Below, in pieces: positions 1 through 8,501 of a stretch of DNA of 64,000 nt; the stretch's first letter is position 1, and each line of letters opens with the position of its first letter. Source of the stretch: Pseudomonas sp. MYb327. GTDB taxonomy: Bacteria; Pseudomonadota; Gammaproteobacteria; Pseudomonadales; Pseudomonadaceae. A program made the translations under genes and the position numbers. The notes under the pieces are model-generated. The model made no database searches. It had not been told where the DNA came from and saw nothing but the letters and a program-made list of their open reading frames with translations. The DNA lies in the NCBI RefSeq assembly GCF_040438925.1, contig NZ_CP159258.1:4844501-4908500 (forward strand). Direction: 5' to 3'.

Positions 1-602
1 GGGCCGGTGCCTGGACGGAAGTTGGTGTAAGTGCTTTCGAGGCCGTAGCTTTTCAGCATTTCGCTGTTGTCGAGTTCACAGGTCCAGCCGGCCGGGCAGT
101 TGTAGAAACGGCCCTTGGAAGGCTCTTCGGCGTCCTTGAACACGGCAGAGTATTTGGCCAGGTCGGCGATGTTTTTCAGGTCCGGCGCCTTGGCTTCCAG
201 TTTGCGCTTGGCGTCGCCTTCGATCACGTAGCGCGGCACGTACCAGCCTTCGACCGCACCGACCACTGGCGCGCCGACACCGACGACTTTGCCGGCCTTC
301 TCGGCCTTGTTCCAGACTTCACTGCGGCCGACCCATTCTTCGGCAAACACCTGGATGTCGTTGCTGCTCAGGGCGTTTTCCATGGTGATGGAGTTGCCCG
401 GCAGGCTGTCGGTTTTGCAGTCGTAGCCTTTCTCCAACACGACTTGCATCACGTCGGTCAGAAGCATGGCGCTTTCCCAGTTCAGGCCGGCGAACTTCAC
501 CGGTTTGCCCGACTCGCACCAACCCGCCGCCTGAGTGGCGCCAGCGCTGGCCAGCAGGCCCATGGAAAGCAAAGTGGTCAGCAGGGTCTTGTTCGATTTC
601 AT
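1..602 (-). CDS. Betaine/choline-type ABC transporter substrate-binding protein, HutX-like (C-terminus cut by window edge)
   Basis: Periplasmic solute-binding component of an ABC importer of the glycine betaine/choline (OpuAC-like) class. About 200 residues are present; the 3' end lies beyond the window. The ATG at 602 opens a clear signal peptide (MKSNKTLLTTLLSMG, cleavage near ATQA-AG), followed by motifs usual in the family (GLNWESA near the mature N-terminus, FAEEWVGRS). It lies 68 bp downstream of the NCS1 permease on the same strand, so it probably belongs to the hutU operon. In other Pseudomonas hut loci a hutXWV transporter occupies this position; the histidine-related substrate is inferred from that context only. 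Confidence 0.85.
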   Translation of the reverse strand, partial: MKSNKTLLTTLLSMGLLASAGATQAAGWCESGKPVKFAGLNWESAMLLTDVMQVVLEKGYDCKTDSLPGNSITMENALSSNDIQVFAEEWVGRSEVWNKAEKAGKVVGVGAPVVGAVEGWYVPRYVIEGDAKRKLEAKAPDLKNIADLAKYSAVFKDAEEPSKGRFYNCPAGWTCELDNSEMLKSYGLESTYTNFRPGTG

Positions 603-670
603 TGTGTGACGCTCCTAATCATGAATTGGCTTACGGCAGTCAAGAGGCATCCAGCCCTGTCCACGTCCAA

Positions 671-2143
671 TCAGGCCTGCGCCGCAGCGCGACCGGCCCC
701 GCTTGTTTTTGGTTGTACAACGCTGCCCTGCTCGACCGGCAGAATCATTTGATCGGGCACGCTGCCGTGCCATTTTTTCGCACACACGTAATACAGGGCT
801 GCGGGAATCACCAGACCGATGATCCAGGAAATATCCACATCACCCAGCACTGCCACCAGCGGACCGGTGTAGAACTTGGTGGAGATGAACGGCAGCTGCA
901 CCAGCACTCCGAAAACATAGACGCTGATACCGAGGGCGTTCCAACGGCCGTAGCGGCCATTCGGATCGGCCAGCGCCGGCACGTCATAGCGCTCGCGTGT
1001 GATGCAGTAGTAGTCCACCAGGTTGATTGCGCTCCATGGCGTGAAGAACGCCAGCAAAAACAGGATGAAGGACTTGAACGCACCGAGGAACGAGTGCTGG
1101 CCGAGCAACGCCATCAGGGTCGCTGCACCGACAATGACCAACACGAAGGCCAGACGCTGCAAGCGCGTGACTTTCAGCTCACCACGGAAACCGCTGATGA
1201 TGGTCGCAATGCACATGAAACTGCCGTAGGAGTTCAGCGTGGAGATGGTGACCTTGCCGAACGCGATGCTGAAGTACAGCAGCGCAGCGGTGGCACCGGT
1301 ACCGCCCAGACCGACGATGTAGGCGACTTCGTGGCCGGCGAACTGGCCGTTGGCCGAAGCGGCGGCAAACACGCCGAGGATCATCGCCACTTGTGCGCCA
1401 ATGACCGAACCCGCGCCAGCGGCGAAAAAGGTTTTCACCGAAGAAACCTTGCTAGGCAGGTAACGAGAGTAGTCAGCCACATAAGGGCCGAAGGCGATCT
1501 GCCAGGACGCCGCGAGCGACACCGCAAGCAAGAAACTGCTCCAGCTGAAGTGGCGGATTTGCAACAGCGCACCAACGTCAACCTGGCTCATCAATCGGCT
1601 GAACAGATAAACAAAGGCAATCACGCCAACGACACTGGCGACTCGGCCGATCCAATGGATCACCCGATAACCGAGCACCGTCACCAGCACGATGACAATG
1701 GCGAAAATCAGAATGCCGACGCTGTCGCTGACGCCAAACAACTGGCCCAGCGCCTGGCCGGAAAGCACGGTTCCCGTTGCGGTGAAACCCAGGTACATCA
1801 GACACACCAGCACGATCGGGATGGCCGCGCCATAAACGCCGAACTGCACGCGGCTGGAAATCATCTGCGGCAGGCCAAGTTTGGGACCTTGCGCGGCATG
1901 CAGCGCCATCACGCCACCGCCCAGCAGTTGACCGATCAACAAACCGATCAATGACCAGAACACATCACCGCCCAGCACCACGGCCAGGGCCCCGGTGACA
2001 ATCGCGGTGATTTGCAGGTTGGCACCCATCCACAGGGTGAACTGACTGAACAGACGACCGTGTCTTTCCGCCTCCGGGATGTAGTCGATCGAACGTTTTT
2101 CGATCAACGGTTTGTTGCCTGCACGTTCGCTGTTAACAGCCAT
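671..2143 (-). CDS. NCS1-family permease in the hut operon (candidate urocanate/histidine transporter)
   Basis: A 490-residue inner-membrane permease of the nucleobase:cation symporter-1 (cytosine/purine/hydantoin) family. The N-terminal soluble stretch ends in RHGRLFSQFTLWMGANLQ, a typical NCS1 entry to helix 1. About twelve hydrophobic helices follow, with the family-like segments FGPYVADYSRYLP and TPWSAINLVDYY. Placement directly after hutU and before a hutX-like gene argues for uptake of urocanate or histidine rather than cytosine. A urocanate transporter (HutTu) has been described in the P. fluorescens hut locus and this may be its counterpart; the substrate is inferred from context. Confidence 0.88.
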   Translation of the reverse strand: MAVNSERAGNKPLIEKRSIDYIPEAERHGRLFSQFTLWMGANLQITAIVTGALAVVLGGDVFWSLIGLLIGQLLGGGVMALHAAQGPKLGLPQMISSRVQFGVYGAAIPIVLVCLMYLGFTATGTVLSGQALGQLFGVSDSVGILIFAIVIVLVTVLGYRVIHWIGRVASVVGVIAFVYLFSRLMSQVDVGALLQIRHFSWSSFLLAVSLAASWQIAFGPYVADYSRYLPSKVSSVKTFFAAGAGSVIGAQVAMILGVFAAASANGQFAGHEVAYIVGLGGTGATAALLYFSIAFGKVTISTLNSYGSFMCIATIISGFRGELKVTRLQRLAFVLVIVGAATLMALLGQHSFLGAFKSFILFLLAFFTPWSAINLVDYYCITRERYDVPALADPNGRYGRWNALGISVYVFGVLVQLPFISTKFYTGPLVAVLGDVDISWIIGLVIPAALYYVCAKKWHGSVPDQMILPVEQGSVVQPKTSGAGRAAAQA

Positions 2144-2183
2144 GGTTCAACCTCTGTGGATTGTTATTCTGGGTTGGCAATCC

Positions 2184-2264
2184 CTGTAGGAGCCGGCTTG
2201 CTGGCGATGGCGTTTTGCCTGACACACCGTGGTGTCTGAATCGCCAGCAAGCCGGCTCCTACAG
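2184..2264. repeat. REP pair (REPIN), family 1
   Basis: Two inverted copies of the Pseudomonas REP core (GTAGGAGCCGGCTTGC and its complement) separated by about 30 bp, between hutU and the permease. The transcript would fold into a long hairpin, which could set relative expression of hutU and the downstream genes. Confidence 0.9.
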
Positions 2265-2278
2265 GTTGGGTTATTGCT

Positions 2279-3946
2279 TTATTTACCGGTAATCATCGGC
2301 AGGTTCAGCCCTTGTTCCTTGGCGCAGTCGATCGCGATCTGATAACCCGCATCGGCGTGACGCATGACACCAGTAGCCGGGTCGTTGTGCAGTACTCGAG
2401 CAATACGCTCGGCCGCTTCGTCAGTACCGTCGCAGACGATCACCATGCCCGAGTGCTGGGAGAAGCCCATGCCGACGCCGCCGCCGTGGTGCAGGGAAAC
2501 CCAGGTCGCGCCGCTCGCGGTGTTCAGCAGAGCGTTGAGCAGTGGCCAGTCGGAGACAGCGTCGGAACCGTCCTGCATGGATTCGGTTTCACGGTTCGGG
2601 CTGGCAACCGAACCGGAGTCCAAGTGGTCGCGACCGATCACGATTGGCGCCGACAGCTCGCCGCTGCGCACCATTTCGTTGAACGCCAGACCGAGCTTGG
2701 CGCGCAGGCCCAGACCAACCCAGCAGATACGCGCCGGCAAACCCTGGAAGCTGATGCGTTCGCGAGCCATGTCCAACCAGTTGTGCAGGTGCGCGTCGTC
2801 CGGGATCAGTTCCTTGACCTTGGCGTCAGTCTTGTAGATGTCTTCAGCGTTGCCCGACAGCGCAGCCCAACGGAACGGGCCGATGCCGCGGCAGAACAGC
2901 GGACGAATGTAAGCCGGTACGAAGCCTGGGAAGTCGAATGCGTTTTCCACGCCTTCTTCCTGGGCCATCTGACGGATGTTGTTGCCGTAGTCGAAGGTCG
3001 GCACGCCCATTTTCTGGAACTCGAGCATCGCTTTGACGTGCACGGCCATCGATTGCTTGGCGGCTTTGATCACAGCGGCGGGTTCAGTCTTGGCGCGTTC
3101 GCGGTATTGATCCCAGGTCCAGCCGGCCGGCAGGTAACCGTTGAGTGGGTCGTGGGCGCTGGTCTGGTCGGTGACCATGTCCGGGCGTACGCCGCGCTTG
3201 ACCAGTTCCGGCAGGATTTCTGCCGCGTTGCCCAGCAGCGCGATGGAAATCGCCTTGCCTTCGGAAGTGTATTTGGCAATGCGAGCCAGCGCATCGTCGA
3301 GGTCAGTGGCTTGCTCGTCGACGTAGCGGCTTTTCAGGCGGAAATCGATGCTCACTTGCTGGCATTCGATGTTCAGCGAGCAAGCGCCGGCCAGGGTCGC
3401 GGCCAGAGGCTGGGCACCGCCCATGCCGCCCAGGCCAGCGGTCAGTACCCACTTGCCTTTCAGGTCATCGTTGTAGTGTTGGCGACCGGCTTCGACGAAG
3501 GTTTCGTAGGTACCCTGGACGATGCCCTGGCTGCCGATATAGATCCAGCTACCGGCGGTCATCTGGCCGTACATGGCCAGGCCTTTGGCGTCGAGTTCGT
3601 TGAAGTGCTCCCAGCTCGCCCAGTGTGGCACCAGGTTGGAGTTGGCGATCAGCACTCGCGGGGCGTTGGTGTGGGTCTTGAACACGCCGACCGGCTTGCC
3701 GGATTGCACCAGCAGGGTCTCGTCGTCGTTCAGGTTGGTCAGGCTCTCGACGATCTTGTCGTAGCATTCCCAGTTACGTGCCGCACGCCCGATACCACCG
3801 TAAACCACCAGTTCTTTAGGGTTCTCGGCGACTTCCGGGTCGAGGTTGTTCATCAGCATGCGCAGCGGCGCTTCAGTCAGCCAGCTCTTGGCGGTCAGCT
3901 TGTTACCGCGGGCAGCGCGGATTTCAACGTCACGAAATTTAGTCAC
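2279..3946 (-). CDS. hutU: Urocanate hydratase
   Basis: Converts urocanate to 4-imidazolone-5-propionate with tightly bound NAD+, the second step of histidine degradation, in the cytoplasm. The 555 residues match the family's length. Visible features are the NAD-binding glycine stretch LGGMGGAQP (about residue 172), the urocanase signature [10 protein letters not shown] (residues 400-409) containing the essential cysteine (Cys408, equivalent to P. putida Cys410), and [15 protein letters not shown] near the C-terminus. The start is GTG at 3946, supported by GAGGAG 8 nt upstream. It heads a minus-strand operon with the NCS1 permease and hutX-like gene, behind a sigma-54 promoter and a HutC-type operator. 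Confidence 0.97.
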   Translation of the reverse strand: MTKFRDVEIRAARGNKLTAKSWLTEAPLRMLMNNLDPEVAENPKELVVYGGIGRAARNWECYDKIVESLTNLNDDETLLVQSGKPVGVFKTHTNAPRVLIANSNLVPHWASWEHFNELDAKGLAMYGQMTAGSWIYIGSQGIVQGTYETFVEAGRQHYNDDLKGKWVLTAGLGGMGGAQPLAATLAGACSLNIECQQVSIDFRLKSRYVDEQATDLDDALARIAKYTSEGKAISIALLGNAAEILPELVKRGVRPDMVTDQTSAHDPLNGYLPAGWTWDQYRERAKTEPAAVIKAAKQSMAVHVKAMLEFQKMGVPTFDYGNNIRQMAQEEGVENAFDFPGFVPAYIRPLFCRGIGPFRWAALSGNAEDIYKTDAKVKELIPDDAHLHNWLDMARERISFQGLPARICWVGLGLRAKLGLAFNEMVRSGELSAPIVIGRDHLDSGSVASPNRETESMQDGSDAVSDWPLLNALLNTASGATWVSLHHGGGVGMGFSQHSGMVIVCDGTDEAAERIARVLHNDPATGVMRHADAGYQIAIDCAKEQGLNLPMITGK

Positions 3947-4077
3947 GAAAAGAACTCCTCAGCAATCAATCCAAAACCAACCCAGGCAGTGGGCGAGCAA
4001 GCCGATGGGCATCAGTGCACACCGGCGAATCAGTGGACGACGGTTGAGTCCTCGTGACTCATACGCATACGTCTTTA

Positions 4078-4091
4078 CTTGTACATACAAG
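4078..4091. promoter_or_regulatory. HutC-type operator in the hutU promoter
   Basis: The near-perfect palindrome CTTGTACATACAAG contains TGTA-N2-TACA, the half-site arrangement described for HutC in P. fluorescens. It covers roughly -6 to +8 relative to the start predicted from the adjacent sigma-54 box, so bound HutC would block initiation. Confidence 0.8.
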
Positions 4092-4095
4092 CATA

Positions 4096-4111
4096 TGCAA
4101 TCAAGCGGCCA
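4096..4111 (-). promoter_or_regulatory. Sigma-54 promoter of the hutU operon
   Basis: On the minus strand the box reads TGGCCGC-N4-TTGCA, with GG and GC exactly 10 nt apart, close to the consensus TGGCACG-N4-TTGCW. The predicted transcription start is near 4085, giving a leader of about 140 nt before hutU. This agrees with known RpoN-dependent hut expression in P. fluorescens. Confidence 0.85.
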
Positions 4112-4223
4112 ACTTGTTGGATGGGTATTCAAGAAAAAATCTGAAATGGCTGGAGAGAGCCTGAATCAGGGGTTTTGGCGTAGATGAAATTTTTTGCGAG
4201 GGGATTTATTGAGGAGGTGTTGA

Positions 4224-4271
4224 TTGTTACTTGAGCATGGTTTTGCGCCACGCTGGGGCGTTCGGTAACAA
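4224..4271. promoter_or_regulatory. Putative enhancer: inverted TTGTTAC/GTAACAA pair flanking an NtrC-like site
   Basis: TTGTTAC (4224-4230) and GTAACAA (4265-4271) form a perfect inverted pair 34 bp apart. Between them, GCGCCA-N3-TGGGGC (4245-4259) matches 10 of 12 positions of the NtrC consensus GCACCA-N3-TGGTGC. The block lies about 165 bp upstream of the predicted hutU start, a normal enhancer distance. CbrB, which activates hut in Pseudomonas, is reported to recognise TTAC/GTAA-type subsites. Assignment to CbrB and NtrC is inference. Confidence 0.6.
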
Positions 4272-4309
4272 ACTGGTGCGCTTTGAGGAACAGGAAGCGG
4301 ATCTTTGTT

Positions 4310-4441
4310 GTGGCGAGGACGCTTGTTCCCGCTGGGGTGCGAAGCAGCCCTAAACCAATTCAACCCAGCTGTGCCAGGCGGATCCGACAAGCAGGATTTA
4401 CGACGGCTTCGCCGCCGAGCGGGAGCAAGCTCCCTCGGCAC
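4310..4441. repeat. REP pair, family 3 (GGAGCTTGCTCCCGCT type), in the hutD-hutU gap
   Basis: Two inverted, partly degenerate copies of a palindromic repeat, CGAGGACGCTTGTTCCCGCT (from about 4313) and GAGCGGGAGCAAGCTCCCTC (to about 4436). They occupy most of the non-coding DNA between hutD and the hutU enhancer. No gene is credible here. Confidence 0.7.
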
Positions 4442-4462
4442 AGGATTGTGTGAATAGTTAGA

Positions 4463-5032
4463 TTAGCGTGCAGCCAGTTCGATCACACAGCAGACGCCGC
4501 TGCTGGAGACTTCCAGAAGGCCGGTATTACCGTCGAGCTGCAAGCAGTCATGGCGACCCAATTGCTGGGCACTATTACCCACTTTCACCTCAAGCGTTTC
4601 ATCGACGCTGAACACCAGCACAGTCCCAGCCTCACTGAAAAACCGCTGCTCACCACTCAACCATTGCAACCGCGCGCTGTAACGTTGCGGCGCATAGATC
4701 AGGTTGAAATCGCGGATCGGCCCACCGAGCAGTGTGCAGGAGACCTTGCTTTCGCCACTGAAGGCAAACGGATCGATCGGTAACAACGGCCGCGTGACTT
4801 GACCGTCCACCGACAAGGCCATGCCGTCACCCTGCAACACGGTGATGATCCGCTCGTATCCGGCAAAGGTGGAAAAACCACCCGACTCACCAATGTCGGC
4901 AATGGATAGACGCCAGCCGAACCCGTCCAGACCGGTGCCGGCGTCGCGGGTGATTTCTTCGGTGCTGCCGCCACCGTTTTTCCACGGCATGCGCGGGTAA
5001 TCTTTGGCGCGTAAAACTTTCAGACTACTCAT
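4463..5032 (-). CDS. hutD: HutD/Ves family protein
   Basis: A 189-residue cytoplasmic protein of the HutD (Ves) family, a bicupin-like fold found in proteobacterial hut loci. HutD in P. fluorescens is thought to be a modulator that limits excessive hut expression, possibly by sensing urocanate or a related ligand; its biochemistry is not settled. The N-terminus MSSLKVLRAKDYPRMPWKNG and the segment SVDGQ are typical of the family. Its ATG overlaps the hutC stop codon (ATGA, 5029-5032), which indicates translational coupling with the repressor. Confidence 0.93.
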   Translation of the reverse strand: MSSLKVLRAKDYPRMPWKNGGGSTEEITRDAGTGLDGFGWRLSIADIGESGGFSTFAGYERIITVLQGDGMALSVDGQVTRPLLPIDPFAFSGESKVSCTLLGGPIRDFNLIYAPQRYSARLQWLSGEQRFFSEAGTVLVFSVDETLEVKVGNSAQQLGRHDCLQLDGNTGLLEVSSSGVCCVIELAAR

Positions 5033-5778
5033 TTATGAAAGCGACCTTCCAGACGATGACGGGAACCAGGGTGGATCAAGCGAGCGGCGGTCACCGGCTG
5101 GCGGCCGGACCAGGTGCGGCGACGGATCAGCAGGCACGGCTCGCCTTTTTCAATTTGCAGCAATTTGCATTCAGACGGCTCGGCGAGGATCGCCTCGACC
5201 ACGTGCTCGCCTTCAGTCAGAGGCGCGACCTGGTTCAAGTAGGCATACGGCGTTTGCAAAGTGAAGTCTTGCTTGAGGTAGTCCGGTGCCACCAGCGCAT
5301 TCACAAATCGGTCTTCGATTTGCACCGGAATATCGTTTTCGAAATGCACGATCAGCGAATGGAACACCTTCTGACCTTCGCGCATGTCGAGGGCCAGCGC
5401 GCGCTCGGAACCGGCAGCCTCTTCTTCAAGGGTGATCACCTTGCAGGTATGGCGATGACCACGGGAAGCGATTTCGTCGGCGATGTTGTGCACTTCAAAC
5501 AGCGCGGACTGGCTTTTCGGCTCGGCGACGAACGTGCCGACGCCTTGCATGCGTACCAGTAGACCGTCGGCAGTCATCTCGCGCAGGGCGCGGTTGATGG
5601 TCATGCGGCTGAAACCCAATTGGCTGACCAGCTCGCTTTCCGACGGCACGCGGTAATGCGGCGGCCAGTTTCCACTGTCGATTTGCTGGGTGATCATCTG
5701 TTTGACGCGAGCGTACAAGGGCGCCGGACTGTCGCCCATGTTCGCGGCCAACGGAGAGACTGGAGGCGGAGTCGGCAC
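5029..5778 (-). CDS. hutC: Histidine utilization repressor HutC (GntR family)
   Basis: Transcriptional repressor of hut genes, relieved by urocanate. It has 249 residues: an N-terminal GntR winged helix (YARVKQMITQQIDSG, VPSESELVSQLGFSRMTI, about residues 22-75), then a UTRA effector-binding domain. The start taken is GTG at 5778 with AAGGAT upstream; an internal ATG at codon 14 (MGDSPAPLY) is possible. It is divergent from hutF, and the 107-bp spacer carries a HutC-like operator, consistent with autoregulation. It is coupled to hutD by a 4-nt overlap. Confidence 0.95.
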   Translation of the reverse strand: MPTPPPVSPLAANMGDSPAPLYARVKQMITQQIDSGNWPPHYRVPSESELVSQLGFSRMTINRALREMTADGLLVRMQGVGTFVAEPKSQSALFEVHNIADEIASRGHRHTCKVITLEEEAAGSERALALDMREGQKVFHSLIVHFENDIPVQIEDRFVNALVAPDYLKQDFTLQTPYAYLNQVAPLTEGEHVVEAILAEPSECKLLQIEKGEPCLLIRRRTWSGRQPVTAARLIHPGSRHRLEGRFHK

Positions 5779-5843
5779 GGTTAATCCTTGGTCGTTTGGT
5801 TGATGTTGCTAGCTTGCCGGAGTTTACCGAGCAGGCAAACGTC

Positions 5844-5859
5844 TGTATATGTATATACA
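5844..5859. promoter_or_regulatory. HutC-type operator between hutC and hutF
   Basis: The site TGTATATGTATATACA contains an exact TGTA-N2-TACA (5850-5859), the arrangement also found at the hutU promoter. It sits about 27 bp before the hutF start and about 65 bp from hutC, so it could control both divergent genes. Confidence 0.75.
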
Positions 5860-5885
5860 AATAACACACGATGGGGTGCTGAACC

Positions 5886-7250
5886 ATGTCCGCCTTCTTT
5901 GCTGAACGCGCGCTGCTGCCTAGTGGATGGGCCAACAATGTACGTCTTGAGGTCAGCGCCGATGGCGTGTTGACCCATATCCAGGCCGATTCCCACGCAG
6001 ATGGCGCCGAACGGCTGAGCGGTCCGCTGCTGCCGGGCATGCCGAATTTGCACTCTCATGCATTCCAGCGCGCCATGGCGGGCCTCGCGGAAGTCGCGGG
6101 CAATCCGAATGACAGTTTCTGGACCTGGCGCGATTTGATGTATCGCCTCGTCGGAAAAATCAGCCCGGAACAACTCGGCGTTATTGCCCATCAGCTCTAC
6201 ATTGAAATGCTCAAGGCCGGTTACACCTCGGTGGCGGAATTTCACTACGTGCATCACGACAGTAACGGCCAGCCGTACACCGATCCGGCCGAACTGGCGC
6301 TGCGCATCAGCCAGGCCGCCAGTTCTGCCGGTATTGGTTTGACCTTGCTGCCGGTGCTCTACAGCCACTCCGGATTCGGTGGCCAGGCCCCGAACGAAGG
6401 TCAGCGGCGCTTCATCAACAGCACCGAAAACTACCTCAAGCTGCAATCGCGCTTGCAACCGATCCTCGCGCAGCAACCGGCGCAGTCCCTCGGTTTGTGT
6501 TTCCACTCGTTGCGCGCGGTCACGCCGCAGCAGATCAGCGAAGTCCTGGCCGCCAGCGACAAGCAATGCCCGGTGCACATTCATATCGCCGAGCAGCAGA
6601 AAGAAGTCGACGACTGCCTGAACTGGAGCGGCCGCCGTCCACTGCAATGGCTGTACGAAAACGCCGAAGTCGACCAGCGCTGGTGCCTGGTCCACGCGAC
6701 CCACGCCAACCCGGAAGAAGTCACGCTGATGGCCAAAAGTCGCGCCATCGCCGGGCTGTGCCTGACCACCGAAGCCAACCTCGGCGACGGGATTTTCCCG
6801 GCGGTGGATTTCCTCGCACAAGGTGGGCGCATGGGCATCGGGTCCGACAGCCATGTGTCACTCAGCGTGGTGGAAGAATTGCGCTGGCTGGAATACGGCC
6901 AGCGACTACGCGATCAGCGGCGTAACCGTTTGTATGGCGCGGATCAGCCGATGGTTGGCCGGACGCTGTTTGATGCCGCATTGGATGGTGGCGCGCAAGC
7001 GCTGGGTCAGCCGATTGGTGCACTGGAGGTCGGCAAGCGTGCGGATTGGCTGGTGCTGGACGGCAACGATCCGTACCTGGCGACGGCGAGCGGTGACGGG
7101 ATTCTGAACCGTTGGCTGTTTGCCGGCGGCGATCGGCAGGTGCGGGATGTACTGGTGAACGGCCAGTGGGTCGTGCGTGATGGGCGGCATGCCGGGGAGG
7201 AAGAAAGTAATCGTGCCTTCACCCAGGTTTTGCGCGAACTCCTGGGCTGA
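5886..7250 (+). CDS. hutF: Formimidoylglutamate deiminase
   Basis: Hydrolyses N-formimino-L-glutamate to N-formyl-L-glutamate and ammonia, the deiminase branch of histidine degradation used by Pseudomonas. The 454 residues are the family's usual length. It is a metal-dependent amidohydrolase: HSH metal ligands (His56 and His58 in MPNLHSHAFQRAM), VHIHIAE (His231/His233), LVHATH, and the catalytic GSDSH loop followed by ELRWLEYGQRL. The ATG at 5886 lies just after the HutC operator. It is transcribed away from hutC-hutD-hutU, with a REP pair after the stop. Confidence 0.96.
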   Translation: MSAFFAERALLPSGWANNVRLEVSADGVLTHIQADSHADGAERLSGPLLPGMPNLHSHAFQRAMAGLAEVAGNPNDSFWTWRDLMYRLVGKISPEQLGVIAHQLYIEMLKAGYTSVAEFHYVHHDSNGQPYTDPAELALRISQAASSAGIGLTLLPVLYSHSGFGGQAPNEGQRRFINSTENYLKLQSRLQPILAQQPAQSLGLCFHSLRAVTPQQISEVLAASDKQCPVHIHIAEQQKEVDDCLNWSGRRPLQWLYENAEVDQRWCLVHATHANPEEVTLMAKSRAIAGLCLTTEANLGDGIFPAVDFLAQGGRMGIGSDSHVSLSVVEELRWLEYGQRLRDQRRNRLYGADQPMVGRTLFDAALDGGAQALGQPIGALEVGKRADWLVLDGNDPYLATASGDGILNRWLFAGGDRQVRDVLVNGQWVVRDGRHAGEEESNRAFTQVLRELLG

Positions 7251-7261
7251 TACAAAACCCT

Positions 7262-7354
7262 TGTAGGAGCTGGCTTGCCAGCGATGGCGGTCCTTCAGGC
7301 AACATAGATGTTGAATCTGACGGCTTCATCGCCAGTTCAAGCCGGCTCCTACAG
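7262..7354. repeat. REP pair, family 1, after hutF
   Basis: Inverted REP cores (GTAGGAGCTGGCTTGCCAGC and the complement ending CTCCTACAG). The right arm carries a small insertion (CCAGTTCAAGCC instead of CCAGCAAGCC), so the pair is slightly decayed. Confidence 0.85.
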
Positions 7355-7365
7355 GGTATGGATGA

Positions 7366-7935
7366 TCAGTTCGAGGTCTTGGCCATCTGCGTATCCGACG
7401 CCCGCCAGATAAGCCGCGTAGTGTCATAACCTTGCTGACGCGCCTTGCTCAGCAACTCTTCACGCACCACGCCATTGACCTTCGGTGTGCGCGACAACAG
7501 CCACAAATATTTGCGACTCGGATCACCGACGATAGCCGTCTTGTAGTCATCGCTGACGTAAAGAACCCAGTACTCGCCCTTCGCCACGCCCGGAATCAGC
7601 CTCGAAAACCAGGTATCGAACTCGACCCACAATTTGTCGAACTTGCCCGGCACCTGCGGATAAGCCGTGCCCTTGACCTCTTCCCACTGCCATTGCGCCG
7701 TCAGGCAGCGGTTCAATACCGACACGTTACCGTCAGGCTTGAGCGTGTAGTGCGCTTCGGATTGCGCGCAATCGCGCTGGAAGTACATCGGCATTCGCGC
7801 CAACTCGTACCAGGTGCCCTGGTAGCGCTTGAGATTGACGCTGTTGGCCGTCTTGGGTGCCAACGCATCGTGGCCAGAAGTGGCACAGCCGGCCAATACC
7901 AGGCCGGCAAAAAGCATTATCAATAACCGCTTCAT
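7366..7935 (-). CDS. Outer-membrane lipocalin (Blc family)
   Basis: A 189-residue bacterial lipocalin, expected to be an outer-membrane-anchored lipoprotein that binds lysophospholipids or fatty acids. The signal peptide MKRLLIMLFAGLVLAGC ends in a lipobox (LAGC). The lipocalin motif YQGTWYELARMP appears at about residues 39-50, followed by beta-strand blocks (EYWVLYVSDDYKTAIVGDP, YLWLLSRTP) typical of Blc. The next gene, a small lipoprotein, lies 30 bp upstream on the same strand, so the two may be co-transcribed. Confidence 0.92.
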   Translation of the reverse strand: MKRLLIMLFAGLVLAGCATSGHDALAPKTANSVNLKRYQGTWYELARMPMYFQRDCAQSEAHYTLKPDGNVSVLNRCLTAQWQWEEVKGTAYPQVPGKFDKLWVEFDTWFSRLIPGVAKGEYWVLYVSDDYKTAIVGDPSRKYLWLLSRTPKVNGVVREELLSKARQQGYDTTRLIWRASDTQMAKTSN

Positions 7936-7965
7936 TGTTCTTCTCCGTGGGCGCGTAGCCCCGGT

Positions 7966-8220
7966 TTACTTCAGGCCTTGGCCGGAAAACATCAGCACTT
8001 TGTCACCGGCATACTGCACGCTGATAAAGCTGTTCTTGTCGCCCCAAGTGCAACTGGACATGCCGAGCGCGCCCGAACAGTCGGTCGGTTTGCCGAGCAA
8101 GGTTTCAACCTCGGTCTTGGCCATACCGGACGAAAGCTTCGAGTAATTTTCCTGATTGACCTTGCTGCACGCAGCCAACAAAACGCAGAACGAAAGCAGG
8201 GCGATGGAACGCAGCGACAT
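7966..8220 (-). CDS. Small lipoprotein, DUF3862/SmpA-like
   Basis: An 84-residue lipoprotein. Its signal peptide MSLRSIALLSFCVLLAAC ends in a lipobox (LAAC). The mature part has the pattern YSKLSSGMAKTEVETLLGKP, characteristic of DUF3862 and distantly of the BamE/SmpA fold, and two cysteines (PTDC, MSSC) that may form a disulfide. Function is unknown; a BamE-like fold suggests an envelope role. It is the likely first gene of a pair with the lipocalin. Confidence 0.85.
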   Translation of the reverse strand: MSLRSIALLSFCVLLAACSKVNQENYSKLSSGMAKTEVETLLGKPTDCSGALGMSSCTWGDKNSFISVQYAGDKVLMFSGQGLK

Positions 8221-8501
8221 GGTGTAACTCCGAGGGTGAAGGGATTGGCATGGCTGCCAAGCTGAACCTTAGAAGAGAAAACCCCTGTCTGGTTCCCTGG
8301 CCGACCGGCTATTTGTCAGGCCGCCCGTCTGCCTTTTGCCGGAAAATCAGCCACTTTGTTCGGCTATCGGTCATTTCGTCGGTTTTCACTAAAAGCGCCT
8401 AATCTTTGGCGCCGCCCAGTCGACATAAATGGCAGCGCAATGCCCACGTCCGTGGCGATTGCCACCCTCTGTCGTCCAGTCTTTCCGCGGTAGCTCATTT
8501 A

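Noticed and set aside
2312..4057. Long open frame (581 codons) opposite hutU
   Set aside because: Mirror frame of a clearly conserved gene; high GC at third positions keeps the opposite strand open. No recognisable motif.
4166..4441. 91-codon minus-strand frame between hutD and hutU
   Set aside because: Made mainly of a REP pair and the enhancer region.
8385..8430. FliA (sigma-28) promoter for the chemoreceptor
   Set aside because: A TAAA motif is present, but no GCCGATAA-like element follows at the required distance.
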